Shown here: positions 20,985 to 32,959 of the stretch, piece after piece
Numbering within the stretch: the stretch's first letter is position 1
How the letters are laid out: the number at the start of each line of letters is the position of its first letter
Source of the DNA: Limnephilus marmoratus
Lineage: Eukaryota; Arthropoda; Insecta; Trichoptera; Limnephilidae
Direction of reading: 5' to 3'
NCBI GenBank assembly: GCA_917880885.1
Contig: OU862922.1
Coordinates: forward strand, 22,506,627-22,570,626
DNA length: 64,000 bases
Program-made: the position numbers and the translations under genes
Notes under the pieces: generated by a model
The model's input: only the letters and a program-made list of their open reading frames with translations
The model's database searches: none
Told to the model about the DNA's origin: nothing

Positions 20985-21540
20985 TTCCCACTTTAATTAA
21001 GCCGCCGCTACCCGAATTTCTGCCGATTTCTTGCATATCCCCCTTAAACATTTGAAGGTTTTAAGCTCAAAAAAAATATATGTTATTTTTTAAGATAATA
21101 TCTATACATTCCCCAAGCCGAAACGTAAATTATGTTAAATTCCCTAGATAGAAAAAATCGCAAAGTACGCTCCGAAAATTATTATTTTCACGTCTGTTTC
21201 AGTTATTTTACAAGTTATGTGTATCAAAAAAATCACAATGTTTCATTAAATTCTGTTTTAGACTGCCCCCAAGAAATTTTTGATCTATTTTAAACGAGTC
21301 GTGTTTAATTAAACATTTTCACAATTTTCGCTTCAACGTTAACGTTTTAAATATTAGCGCACTCTCTCTAACATTCGCAATTATATATCTATCCATCTTC
21401 TTCTTTTTGAGTGGGGATACGGCGCCTTAACATCATTTTTCCAAGATTTTTGATCTATTTTAAACGAGTCGTGTTTAATGAAATATTTTCACAATTTTCG
21501 CTTTAAGAGGGCATTACCAGAGAAAACCAGAAATATGTCA
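20985..21540 (+). repeat. Repeat family H, copy 1
   Basis: Shares an ordered series with 33385-33840 on the other strand: TTTTAAACGAGTCGTGTTTA, CACAATTTTCGC, CATCTTCTTCTTTTTGAG and others. Part of it is duplicated locally (21270-21340 and 21445-21510). Class unknown, no coding frame. Confidence 0.65.
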
Positions 21541-21690
21541 TTTTCAAATCAGATTTTAGACGTATTATCTCTTATCCACAAAAAATTATAAATGGATTTC
21601 GAAAGATTGTTCTTTTATCTAGCATTCGCACGTGATAAATTTTGAGAAATTTTTTAAATTTTTAGTATAATAAGGTTATTCCATAGGTCG

Positions 21691-21811
21691 TTGGCAGATT
21701 TGTTAAATTTTCAAAAAAGATTTTGTTATATTTTATTATACCACACTTATTGGCAGATTTGTTAAATTTTCAAAAAAGATTTTGTTATGATTTTATTATA
21801 CCACACTTATT
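21691..21811. repeat. Tandem duplication, 60 bp unit
   Basis: Two head-to-tail copies beginning TTGGCAGATTTGTTAAATTT and ending ATACCACACTTAT. They differ by one inserted base. Confidence 0.95.
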
Positions 21812-22269
21812 TCAAATAATATAATCATGCAGTAATATAAATCAATACATTATCTAGCAAATGCATGCTTTAGAATTTTAATTTTAGTTTCAATAAAATT
21901 ATTAAAAAATATGTACGTACATGTTTTTCTTGACGAAAATTGGTCCATTTGTGTATTTATTTGCGCACTTACAAACTAATATATTTCAGATTTTTTTAAC
22001 ATTCTTATTAAATTTAGACATTATTGAAAAATGATAAATACTTATAATCAAAAAATAACTACAAAAAGTACATTATTTTAATAGTTTTATCATCACGCCT
22101 TTCAGCATTTTTGGATGAAGGTATAAATAAAAGCTAATTTGTATTGAAATAAGTTCGATATTGAGTTATTATTTAAAAAAGCTGGTACGGAGAATAATTA
22201 ATCTTTCTCATTGTAACCGCCCTGCACGATCGTAAGAACAACTTTCGACGAAATGTGGATTTTCGTCCG

Positions 22270-22400
22270 CTGGCTGGTTAAACGCTCTTAATGTTAACGT
22301 TTTAAATATTAACGCACTGTCTCCAACATTCGTAATTACATATCTCTCCATCTTCTTCCTTTTGAGCGGGGATACGGCGCCTTAACATCATTTTTACAAC
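22270..22400 (+). repeat. Repeat family H fragment
   Basis: AACGTTTTAAATATTAACGC and GGGGATACGGCGCCTTAACA repeat the sequence of 21335-21435 with few changes. Confidence 0.7.
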
Positions 22401-23164
22401 ATTCATCCAAACGTTGTTACCACATATTTCCGAATCTCAATCGAATCAGATATGTAGCAGTAGGTACGTCGTTAAAACATGTTGGAAGTACATAATATTT
22501 TAACGAGGTCTCTGCATAACAGGTTTTTTGTTTTTGTTTTTGTTTCTTCTTAACTACTTTCATTAACTTGTTACTAATGCATATTCTTAATCTTTATTAT
22601 TTTTGCTTACGTAATTTTAATTTTTTCTTTTCATTCTTTCTACACTGTATAATGACTGTTTAAAAAATAAATTTAAAAAAAGCACGTGTATATAAATGGC
22701 ACTTGTGCTGTTAATTCAAAAGAAATAAAAACGGGATTTTTAATGGTTTTTCTTCGGACTCTCCAATAACAACAAAGCAAATGTCGAGGCCGTGCAAAAA
22801 TAGACATGTCACTCACAGTCCCGAGGCGCTTTCTGTCCCGTAAAGTAGCTCGTGTGAAACGGACATACATAATATTATGTATTCTTTAGAACATTGATGG
22901 GTTGTGTTAAATCCTATGAATAATTTGTACTTTTTTATTACTTTGTTGTTGACATCAGATTGGAAAGATTTGAAAATTTCGTCTAAATTGTGCAGCCATG
23001 AATTTAAAACATAAACAGCTATTAATTTATACTTTCGTAGAAAATATTTTAAATGTCATATTATTTTATATGGATCAAACGAAATTGTTTGTCTAATCGT
23101 AAAACGAAATAATAGCGATGGAAATTTTTTTTCACAGTTATATACATTTTTTAAAACACAACAG
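22401..23164. other. AT-rich stretch, no gene recognised
   Basis: No coding signal or terminus. A minus frame at 22673-22870 has no motif. Confidence 0.5.
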
Positions 23165-23310
23165 TCCCCATTTGAGGCTAAATGAAGAGTGGAATGTAAG
23201 GAGATGAAGTACCTACCTAGCTATTCAGATCCGGCCACCAATACGATCAAAGTCATTTCAAGCAAGTCATTTCTTTCAAGTTTTGATTATGAATTGTGGA
23301 AAAATGATGC
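23165..23310 (-). repeat. SINE-B body fragment
   Basis: Keeps the words GGAATGTAAGGAGATGAAG, CTATTCAGATCCGGCCACCA and TCATTTCAAGCAA in the order of the SINE-B body. The tRNA head is absent. Confidence 0.55.
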
Positions 23311-24328
23311 TTCACGAGGGAAAAACTGACAGAATCTACCACTATGACGGCTTTCTAAGGATGTGCAGTTTCACAGAATTTGAACAATTCTTCAAAGTTC
23401 ATATTGAAAATCAAGCGCTGTGAAAGCGCTAATTAAATTCTTTTGTTATTTCAGCATGGGCCAGTTGTTTCACAGTACTTCAATAGAACAACAGAACTTA
23501 AATAGAACTTTCACTGAACTTGAATAGAACTTTCACAGAACTTGAATATAAACTTTTAGATTTGATGGTATTTTCAAATTCTTTAAAACTCCTCGTTTAG
23601 TGTTTCAGGTTTCATATACGCCTACAACGGCTTAATGTGGGTTGCTAAAAGAAAGCTCAGTGAAAAGCAGTTTAATAAACGATGGAGCTTTGAAATATCC
23701 ACCTAACCACTTTAAAATAGATATATTACATATATATTATGGTATTATAGAGATATACCTACTGAATACTGATATTTTGGTTTTAAGTATAGGTGTCTCC
23801 ATAATATCATTAATTGATCCCTTGAACTGATTCTTTGCCAAAACGACGCTATATAAATTGTCCCATTATTATTCGAGCCAAATTTATCAATTGTTAAAAC
23901 GAAAAAAATATTTTGAAGAAAAGTGTTGTGATCACGCGAACCTGTTAAAGATAGTTAAACTAGTGAAAAAATGCGTAGGCAAGTTTCTAAGCCCTTGAGT
24001 TGAGTAATTTCATGGAGGGTGTGGATAAGGGATAAGGTAGAGATATGGTGAACTAGAGCAGTAGGGCATTAGTCTAATGATCCAGGCTCTTTACTCCTTT
24101 TACTTGTGCCCTTTGTCTTTGCCACCCCTGTCATTTTCCCGCGCAATCATCGGCGGCCATCTTGCTTCATCTTTATTCCATATTTAAATAGTGTTTTCAA
24201 CTTTCCCTGCTTTCAGATTATGCTACCACGTGGTGTGTAAAAAATATCTCTAACTTTTGATTCGTATCGGAAATTTTTCATGGAGACAATGCACATTTAT
24301 TTTTAAAATTGTTTATGGTATTATAGAC
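23311..24328. other. No gene; one inverted-repeat end at 23800-23880
   Basis: Three direct AGAACTTGAATAGAACTTTCA-like units lie at 23490-23545. Positions 23800-23880 carry a decayed end of the element family seen at 4305-5235 (CCTTGAACTGATTC, AAAACGACGCTATATAAATT). Nothing else recognised. Confidence 0.5.
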
Positions 24329-25270
24329 TAGCGATGTGTCAGTTCAGCTGGAATGGGCTCATGTGATCCGCTCCTTTGCGGGAAGCGGTTCCTACTCCCA
24401 CTCCTTTTTCAAATCGACTACTCCCAGAGAACCCGGCCCAGTCCCAGTACTCTCCGCATCCAAATAAATCCGGCGGTCCGAGCAACTCAACGCCGAAGCG
24501 CGAAAACCGCACTCGAATACAAGTCCCGGGTTCCTTTAAACCCAAGCGCCTTGTTCCAAGCTACGTGAATCGCGACACAATCCATTTATTCCGCCCACTC
24601 CCGGACTCGCGCGAACTACGATACATTCGACTCACCCCGTGGCCGCCGGCTTGCTCCGCGATCCACCGTCCGGCGTCACTCACCATTCCACTCATGAGTC
24701 GCGGGTCTCGGTGAGTTCCCGACACTCCCCGCTACCCGCGGCCGGCCAACTATGACACTTCCCCTTGAGTCACGAGCTGGGCGCTGGGCGTTCATTCGAT
24801 CGCTGTTCGTTGATCGACACACACGTGCGTGACCGCTTCGGCTAGACACGGAGTAGTTTTTAATTAGAGCGTCTTATCTGGTATCGTTAATCAACTGGTG
24901 ACGTGCATTATAAAATAATAGTTTATAGTAAAGCATTATAGCTTATTAATTTACTTATTTAAATTCTCAATAAAAGACCGTGCAGTGTAGATACATTGAA
25001 TGTACCTACATTGCACGGGTGACGGGTCCTTGTCCTCGTACGGGTCTTGTCCGACTCCGGGGTTCTGAGTTCTCGTGTGGGTTCTACGAGTAGGTCCTGG
25101 TTCCGAGTTCTTTGAACCCGTGCGTCTCGTTTCGGTGCGCCGCAACAATACCCAGTGCCCAGTCCGCACCTAAGAACTCGGACCCGGGACCTGCTCCTAG
25201 AACTCGTGTACTTTTAAAAGGAAGCAAGTCTCGGAGGCTTCCGGAAAAATGCAGAACTTACCCACCTCTA
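24329..25270. mobile_element. GC-rich hAT-like element
   Basis: Starts TAGCGATGTG and its other end, read inward, is TAGAGGTGGG. The flanking eight bases are identical, TTATAGAC (24321-24328 and 25271-25278). The 942 bp interior is much richer in G and C than its surroundings and repeats words such as GGACCCGGGACC and GAACTCG. Frames inside are basic and proline-rich with no transposase motif. It is non-autonomous. Confidence 0.65.
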
Positions 25271-25741
25271 TTATAGACAGCCCTGATTTATTAAGCCTAA
25301 TTACCTTCCATATACCAACATACTCGATCTAAAAATCTTTTTAATTAATGGTTCTTAGTCTGATTTAGATACTCGCTTGTATCTACGAGTAGATTGCAAG
25401 GAGATGGAAATACTTTCTCAGAAGTAGTAGATATGTTCACCTGCACCGAATATGGTTATAAGAAGGCTGTGATAACATACATCAATAATTATGATCAATG
25501 TTAGCATTATATTATTCTTCTGCGTGGGTTCTGTGTGATTTAATCATAATATTTTACTTCATGACTACGGTTTCACAAAATTATTATGTGTACCGCATAT
25601 TTGTAAAATACCGCGTAGACGTATAATATAAATAAAAATAATAACGAATATAATAATTAATTTAATATACACCGACTATTAAAATTAATAAACTATTAAT
25701 AAATAAATAATTAATAAATTAATTAACTATTAATAAATATA
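25271..25741. other. AT-rich stretch, no gene recognised
   Basis: Ends in ATTAATAAATTAATTAACTA (25711-25730), a word that also occurs at 28378-28397. The meaning is unclear. Confidence 0.5.
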
Positions 25742-26130
25742 CTAGCTTTTGCCCGTTGCAGAGGCAACTAACGGGTTAAAACACTATGCAATTTGACGTG
25801 TGAACGTGGATGAAGCGAGGAGGAGCGTGTGTTAAATTAAATATCGATCGGTTAAATATCATATTTTCATCGCAATCGGTTAAATGGTGTAGCAGAAGCA
25901 ATGCATAATTTCATGATGCCAGAGCTCACTTTTATACAGAGAAACCATCGCCGGCATGCGCACATCAAATCCCCAAAGTTTCATCGCAATCGGATAAACG
26001 GTTTAGCAATGCATAATTTCATGAAGCCAGAGCTCACCATTTTATACAGAAAGAGTCGAAGGGATGCGCACACCAAGTCCCCAAAGTTTCATCGCAATCG
26101 AAGAAGAACTAACACAGAACGTGAAAATTA
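25742..26130 (-). mobile_element. Helitron 3' portion
   Basis: On the minus strand it ends CCCGTTAGTTGCC...GCAACGGGCAAAAGCTAG followed by T. A six-base stem (CCCGTT/AACGGG) sits just before a CTAG terminus, the classical Helitron 3' structure. Upstream are repeated words GCGATGAAACTTTGG and GTGAGCTCTGG, found also at 58700-58850 and 60300-60370. No Rep/helicase here. Confidence 0.7.
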
Positions 26131-26159
26131 ACTTTAAAAAAAGTGTGGTTTAGACCACA

Positions 26160-27100
26160 CGACTGAAGTAAAACTTCATCTAACTAATGCCGGGTACCCG
26201 TTATATATAATGTTGTATAGCGCAGGCGCTTGCATTATGATGTTGTTTCCCGGGACTTGGATGTAACCATTACATTTAAGTTGAACCCGAGGTTACATTG
26301 ATATTGCAACGCATGCCAGGTACCCGTTGTATGTAATGTAATATAGTGCAGGCGCTTGCATTATAATGTAGTTTCCCGGGACTTGGGATGGAACCATTAC
26401 AGTTTAGTTGAGCCGAGGTTAAAGTGGGCTTGCAACGCATGCCGGGTACTCGTTGTATATTATGTTATATAGTGCAGGCGCTTGCATTATAATGTGGTTT
26501 CCCGGAACTTAGGATGGAACCATTACAGTTTAATTGACCCTGAGGTTAAAGTGACCTTGCAACGCGTGCCGGGTACCCGTTGTATATAATGTTATATAGT
26601 GCAGGCGATTGCATTATAATGTAGTTTCCCTGGACTTGGAATGGAACCATTACAGTTAAGATGACCCCGGGGTTACAGTGACTTTGCAACGCATGCCGGG
26701 TACCCGTTGTATATAAAGTTATATAGTTTCAGGCGCTTGCATTATAATGTAGTTTTCCGGGGCTTGGGATGGAACCATAACAGTTTAATTGACCCCGAGG
26801 TTAGAGTGGCCTTGCAACGCATGCCGGGTACCCGTTGTATATAATGTTATATAGTGCAGGCGCTTGCATTATAATGTAGTTTCCCGGGACTTGGGATGGA
26901 ACCATAACAGTTTAATTGACCCCGAGGTTAGAGTGGCCTTGCAACGCATGCCGGGTACCCGTTGTATATAATGTTATATAGAGCAGGCGCTTGCATTATA
27001 ATGTAGTTTCCCGGGACTTGCGATGGAACTATTACAGTTAAGTTGACCCCGAGGTTACAGTGGACTTGCAACGCATGCCAGGTACGCGTTGTATTGCATT
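26160..27100. repeat. 127 bp tandem satellite, about 7.3 units
   Basis: The anchor word GCCGGGTACCCGTTGTATA (or a one-base variant) occurs at about 26189, 26315, 26441, 26568, 26695, 26823, 26950 and 27077, so units are 126-128 bp. Each unit also has GCAGGCGCTTGCATTATAAT and TTCCCGGGACTTGG. The anchor resembles the 3' end of the Helitron-like copy at 20470 (GCATGCCGGGTAGC). Array members differ by only a few bases. Confidence 0.95.
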
Positions 27101-27109
27101 ATAACCGAA

Positions 27110-27715
27110 TTAATTGTGTAGCTACATACTTAAAAATTTCCGTCAATCTTTTTGCTTTTTTCATAAAATTTGCAATACCTACTACAAATAAATTTATTCA
27201 ATATCATGTTTTGATTTTTAAAGGAAAAAAGCCCCTGCTAGTAAGTACCTACCTAGAACACACGTTATATATTTTTTTATTATTATTTAACAATGTCCAA
27301 ATAGAACCATGCTTCATTCATAAAAAATCAACACTTTTCAAAATAAATAAAATAATAAGCCTGGGTTATTTAAAAAAATAATTACAATTCTTCAAATTTT
27401 TCTAGTAAATTTTCTGTTTTGGAAAGTTTTGTAATTATTTCAGATTTGTGATGTAACTGGCCTATAATGATAAAAAAACAGAACTTGAATAGAACCAACA
27501 CTAAATTGAATAAATGAAAATTAACTTTAAAAAAAAGTTGAATTGTGCAATATCATCGAAACAACCTTACCTTAGTATTGCATTTAAACCTAATACATTG
27601 TGTAGCTACCTATTCGCGTAGGTACCTACCTGCGCATTTCCTTAAAAATTCCTGCAATCTTTTTGCTTTTTCATCATATTTGCAATACTACCGAAATAAG
27701 TACCTACTCAGCAAT
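27110..27715. repeat. Direct repeat pair flanking 400 bp
   Basis: TTGTGTAGCTAC, AAAAATTTCCGTCAATC and TTTTTGCTTTTT at 27113-27165 recur at 27598-27672. The intervening DNA holds a 112-codon frame (27043-27381) that starts within the satellite and has no motif. Confidence 0.6.
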
Positions 27716-28514
27716 GAATTACATTTGAATTTACCTGGCCAGTAAAATTTACACTTCTGAAGAAATGTCTAAGCACGTGTTTTGGTGATTTTTTTTGGAA
27801 AACTTCCGAGTTTTGGCATCTTCTCCTGAACATTTTTACATGGGATGGGCATGTATAATTGGTGTTAAAAGTTGCGGAATCTTTCCGGCTATCAATTTTT
27901 TTAAAAACATCTAACCCGGAATCGGTTTTTCAGCGGCAATGACGTTTTCGGCAAAACGACGACCGAAACCGCTGAGAGTTCTGTTTTGTTAGGCTAAATA
28001 TTTGACATCTAAGATCCTGACCTGACTCAATATTCCCGTATAAAGGAAAAATGGTATTGAAACAAACGCCTTTTTTGACACTTTTTTTTTTGAAACGCTA
28101 TCTGTCGGCGGGAAATAGAACCTAGCCGAATTGAGTGATTTAATTAGAAGTTCTAGTGTTCGCCGCTGATTCGTATCAGAGAATAAATCTCTATATATAT
28201 TTTATTTTGTCGAAAAAAAAAACCTCCCCATTTCGTGTCTTAATTTTCGTGGCTGAATTTTTGTCCTCAAGCGAAAGCGAACCTTAAGGTGGTTGAAACG
28301 CAAGGGCAAGGAGGTCGATTTTCGCATCATCAAGGAGAACGCGAGTCGTCGATAAAACTGTGCATTAATATATATATAATTAATAAATTAATTAACTACT
28401 CAAATAATTTTGTGAATTTAAAATATTATTTTTTACAATCTATGTGTTGAAATAGTTCGGATGTTTTTAGAATTTTTTAATAGAAAGCAGTTAAATCACT
28501 TACCTTTAATATGA
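27716..28514. other. No gene recognised
   Basis: Unique DNA. I see no termini or coding signal. Confidence 0.5.
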
Positions 28515-28830
28515 TCATCATCACTCTTGGCTCTACAACCCCTGGTGGGTCTTGGCCTCCTCAAGAGTCTTCCTCCACTCATCTCTGTTTTATATTTTAT
28601 AGGTTTTATATCTTACAGCTCTCTCCAGTTTAGAAGCTCCAAGGTAGATATGTCCTTGAGGACGTTATCGCTCCATCTTAATCTTGGTCTTCCCAGGCTC
28701 CTTTGCCCTGTTGGTCTTGAATTCAGCAGGGACTTTGGTGCTTGATGCTCGGTCATTCTCTCCACATGACCCAGTCTTCCCAGTTTTATAAATTTTACGA
28801 CGTCCAGCTCCTTTAATTTACCCATCATAA
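28515..28830 (-). pseudogene. LINE reverse transcriptase C-terminal fragment
   Basis: The minus frame 28828-28613 contains GRLGHVERM followed by a basic GRPRLRWSDNV segment and a NW pair near its end. This is the C-terminal signature of RTE-like and related LINE proteins. The decayed frame continues toward 28520, where the tail is a short GAT-rich repeat. The rest of the protein is absent, as usual for 5' truncation during target-primed reverse transcription. Confidence 0.75.
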
Positions 28831-29040
28831 ATAATATATCAGAATAAAATTAAAATGCCAAAATACCAAGCGTATCTATTCAAAATATCTACCACTTTCT
28901 AGGAATGACTTACATTATAACCTTCCTTAAAATTATTTTCGAAAAATTCATTATTTTCAACTAAAATTGAAAATAAGTGTCGTTAGTGTTTTTAAATTCT
29001 CCATTTTCTGTAGGTGAATTCTCTACTTTTTTAGGAAAAT

Positions 29041-29330
29041 AATTTTCTTCATAGCCTAGATAATCTTTGGAGATGCTGTGCGGAGGGTATTTTTAAGGGA
29101 AGAAAGGAGAGGAAGTTCTGGGAAAGAAAAAGGTATGAGGTGTGGATAGGTATCCAGGAGTGACGTATAAATCCATTCCTTCCACCGCAACGCAAGGCAT
29201 TAGGGTCGAGAGAATCCGGCTAGATGAGTCCATTGGTCTTCCTCAACCGGCCTCTCCCGATTCGGCCCGCCAAGCTGCTGACGCATCCGCCACCGAAACT
29301 GACCCATGAACCCGGGCACCATTCTAAGCC
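29041..29330 (-). mobile_element. SINE-D, truncated copy
   Basis: Contains CTTTGGAGATGCTGTGCGGA, AAGTTCTGGGAAAG, CCATTCCTTCCACCGC and GACCCATGAACCCGGGCACC in minus order. The 5' GC block and the A-tail are both lost. Confidence 0.75.
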
Positions 29331-31134
29331 ATACAAACTGTATTTATTGGTTTAAAAAAAATAAAAAAATTCTGTATTTGCATTTTCTTTCAAATAAAAA
29401 ATATATATTAAAGTTGTAGTAGAAGTAGACGCCAAACCTCATGTTTCCTGTTTTACTTCTCTTCTAGCAGCTCATGGCTCACGGCTAACTCATGTTAAAA
29501 TAAATGTTTTAAAAGACATATAAAAAAGAAATATTATTTTCAGATTGAGAAATATATAGTGCCTTTGTTTTTAAAGTCTAACACATTTTTGTATCTAAAA
29601 AAATAAATGTGGAATTTTCGAAACCCGAAAATATATAAAGCCGCTCCGATTACGTAACTTATCCGCAGGCATACAAATTAACTATTCTCAAGTAGGTATA
29701 TAGTATCATGGCATGGCTATTTAAGATATTATTTTAACACTCTCTCCAAAAAATCAGGTGATCAATAAATTGGATCAAAACTATTATGATACCTATTAAA
29801 CATCGCATTTAATTTAAACCGCAGATTTTTAATTGGTTGTTTTTCTTCAATTTAAGCTTTCTCCAGGACTGAATTCGTAGATTTTGCGTAAAGAAGGCAT
29901 TTGATAGAATATTTTGAAATAATTAATCCCTTTGAATATCAACCGTCTTTTCTAATCTCATAACTCTCCACAACAAATGCTGTGAATGACAGTTACAAAA
30001 TCGAAGGTAAATCCTCAATTTTAAGCGGAAATTTTGTTTCAACTGATACGGAAAGCAATGTATTACATAAATTCATGAGAGAATTTATCAGTAGCAGCTA
30101 ATCGTCTGAAAGCAATCACTGTCATCTTTGTGCGTATCCCAATATTAATGGTTCCACAATGCGAAGCAGTCAATAAAGCAAACATCAAGACAATGAAACT
30201 TGTTTGATTGTACATCTCACCCATCACACGTGGTGTCATCAATGAAGTGACTCGATAACGCGAAAGACGAAATATATTCATGTCGAATTGCGCCTCGCCT
30301 CAGACAATCACTCATCATCAATCAACATCATTGGGAGATGCATAACAGCTCACTTCTGCAACGGGAGATCATTTCTTCTTCTTTCTGGGGAAGGATTTCT
30401 TTCATGTCGCGATTGTCACACTTGTTCTCATTGAATTTAATTCGCTACGACGATTTTTCATCTCCGCATTAACATACTGGTCAGTCAATGTCCGTCAAGG
30501 AATGACTTTTGCTTTGTGACTTATAAGTGCTTTAATAAATGGAGAAGTCGCGTTACAATGTAGGAGAAGAAGGGAGCAGAATAAGCGTTAAATGCAACGT
30601 GTTTACAAACAATAAATGTATCGCAATGGATATTTATGGGAAAGGGAATGATCTGTGTGGAAGACAAAAGAGTTATAAATGATACCAGTGCTGGGTCGTG
30701 TCAAATCTCTGTGAGGATTCTCGTATCCTACAGATGATAATGTATAATGAAGATGCTGCCGAGGGGGCACACTATTACACCCTTAGTTCTGTATCTGTAC
30801 CTAAGGGTGGTATTATACAACAATAGATCATACCTTCGTCCCTTTACGCTTTACACCCTTACCAAGTACCACCTAGCCTAGGTATGCGACCCTCCAGTTT
30901 GCGCTTCAATGGGTAGCCTTTAAAATGTATTTACATACATTCATTTTCTCTGTTATTAATACTTTTTCACCGTTTTCTTTTGTTGGGGATTAATTAATGG
31001 GCGTATAATAAACACCAAATAATGAATTAAACAACGACCACCGAAGGTACGAAAGGTAAATGTTGACCTTATTCCAGGATAACAATTTTATACAAATCTA
31101 CCCACTTTGTGAAGTACCATTGAAAAAAAATCAC
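29331..31134. other. Unique DNA, no gene recognised
   Basis: The minus frame 30281-30063 contains a hydrophobic stretch after MYNQTS that looks like a signal peptide, but splice sites and homology are lacking. Positions 30290-30660 are compositionally complex and might be regulatory. This is inference only. Confidence 0.4.
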
Positions 31135-31290
31135 GTATAATAATAATAAAAACGTTTATTCATCAATAGATTTTTTACAATATTTACACATTTTATTATT
31201 TTTTATCATTGATTCTATTGATGAAAAGGTCACTGCTCAGCTGTAATTCAGGATTTCTCCTAGAATGCAGCTGGTTTTCAACAGTTTCTT
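31135..31290 (+). repeat. Repeat family C, copy 2
   Basis: CATCAATAGATTTTTTACAA, TTGATTCTATTGATGA, GCTCAGCTGTAATTCAGGAT and ATGCAGCTGGTTTTCAACAG match 6365-6493 in order. Starts with a short AATAATAATA run. Confidence 0.65.
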
Positions 31291-31547
31291 CAATATATCG
31301 TAATAATTTGTGTCATTCTACAAAATGCTAACTTTTGCAAACAATTACTGTGTTAACTTAGATGGTTTTCTGGTGTGTAGAGCAGATGGAAGAAGAAAGT
31401 AGTATTTAGAGAATATATGAGGCGCAAATATGTATATAGAAAAAGATATTGAAAACACTTCTCTTTTTACTAGGTACTCTAAACATTATCATTTCTAACA
31501 GGTCCGGAGAATCAAATTGTGCACTTATTATTTTGGGCAAACAGATT

Positions 31548-31930
31548 GGCGGCCGGCGTGGTCTAGCGGTAAGGCTCTTGATCAAATCCCGGCGTGGACA
31601 AATAAATTTTATTTGAATAATTTGTGTTTTTTCACAATTAATTCATTTAAAATAATGAATAGTATATTTGCGGCACGTTCCAGAGTAGAAGATACTCACA
31701 GTATCGCCCTGGTGTAAGACCACCATTCAGAATTGAAACGTTGCTTGAAATGGCATTAGCCGTGTTTGGTGACCAGATCTGAATAGCCAGTCACTTCCCC
31801 ACCTTCCTCTTCCACTACCTTCAGCCCCAAAACGTACCCCAATTGGGGATGTCATAGTTTCACTGGCTCCAGACGGGAGCAGCTGAAACTCTTGTGAGGT
31901 ATTCTTAAAAAAAATAATAATAATAACAAT
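31548..31930 (+). mobile_element. SINE-B, tRNA-headed, with A-rich tail
   Basis: Head GGCCGGCGTGGTCTAGCGGT is an A-box-like start. The B-box-like GATCAAATCCCGGCG follows after an internal loss. The body carries GCACGTTCCAGAGTAGAAGA and ACCAGATCTGAATAGCCAGT. The tail is a run of A ending in AATAATAAT. Immediately after the tail is a single end of the 4305-5235 family (31935-31975). Confidence 0.75.
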
Positions 31931-31975
31931 TTGATAATTTGTGAAGCGCCGATTTAGTGGAAAATCTTGTGATAT

Positions 31976-32820
31976 TTTTTTTTAGTTTAAGAAAATTTAG
32001 AAGCTAATCGTAGCTAATCAGTTCTGTGCCCTCAGAATCTATTATATAATTTAAAAATCTCTTTTAACCAGTGATAACCCGACTGAAGTATAATTCTCCT
32101 GCAATATAAAAAAAATCTATTCCCAATGTTTTTTGTTGTTGTGTTGTAAATCGTTTACCTACTGCCTTTTAGCTACCTACACTCAGGTTGTTGGTTTTAT
32201 TTATCCGAATAACAGCAAGTGCCGAGACCTTAATTCGATGTAAGGAAGAGTTCCAGCCTGGGAAAGGTGGTAATGACCCGAGATGGGAACCATCAAAACA
32301 CAGACATGGCCGATCGCTCTGCCAACATTGTGTTGAGATGTGTTTTTTTTACAAATCATATTAGGGGATGGAAGAGCAGTGTTTCTCAAAGTTTTATCAT
32401 TTGATTTTGTAAATTTACTGTTTACATAACGTTCACATTTTACAATTTTCAACTAATATATCACAATGAACAAGGAGTGGTGGCCACTATTTTTTTATTA
32501 TTATTATAAGACTCAAATAAGTATTTTTTTTAAACTTGATGCTCTACAGTTTTTTAAAATTATGTGGTGGGTTCATATTTTTATACTTTTGAATGTAGCT
32601 ATTAACTTTGTGGTTATCCATTATAAAAAATGATCCCATGTTACTTTGTTTGAACCACTTGAATATTTGTTTAAAACCGATATAATTAATTTAAATTTAA
32701 TATATATGTTCTCCTACCCACCCACTCTTCATTAACGCCTAGCAACAGCTCCACCCCTACCACAATCCTTAGTAATAATACATTGTTCCCATTCACTATT
32801 TTGTAACTGTCAAATCAGCA
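31976..32820. other. No gene recognised
   Basis: AT-rich DNA with no clear motif. It leads into the hammerhead-like sequence at 32829. Confidence 0.5.
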
Positions 32821-32828
32821 TACGTTTG

Positions 32829-32870
32829 CCCTGAGGAAGGAACGGTTGTTCCGAAACCGGTCGGCTTTAA
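32829..32870 (+). ncRNA. Hammerhead-like core, Penelope type
   Basis: CTGAGGA is followed by A, a five-base stem GGAAC, loop GGTT, GTTCC, then GAAAC. This matches the hammerhead order CUGANGA, stem II, GAAA, apart from one unpaired base before the stem. Penelope-like retroelements carry such cores in their terminal repeats. No Penelope protein is seen nearby. Self-cleavage is not shown. Confidence 0.4.
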
Positions 32871-32959
32871 AAAAAAAGTACAAGAGGTTCAAATAAAGTA
32901 ACATTGTTTCATTTATCATATTTTTATGCTTAGAAATTATTTTTAAATTTAGTTTTACT

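Noticed and set aside
24339..24714. Frames of 68-112 codons
   Set aside because: GC-rich transposon DNA has few stop codons. No motif and proline/arginine bias.
26160..27100. CRISPR-like regular repeat
   Set aside because: Units are 127 bp and nearly identical throughout with no unique spacers. It is a satellite array in eukaryotic DNA.
25711..28397. Large direct-repeat-bounded insertion (ATTAATAAATTAATTAACTA at both ends)
   Set aside because: The shared word is made only of A and T with TTAATT repeats and could easily recur by chance in this DNA.
30063..30281. Secreted peptide with signal sequence
   Set aside because: The hydrophobic stretch is suggestive but there is no splice support, homology or Kozak context beyond chance.
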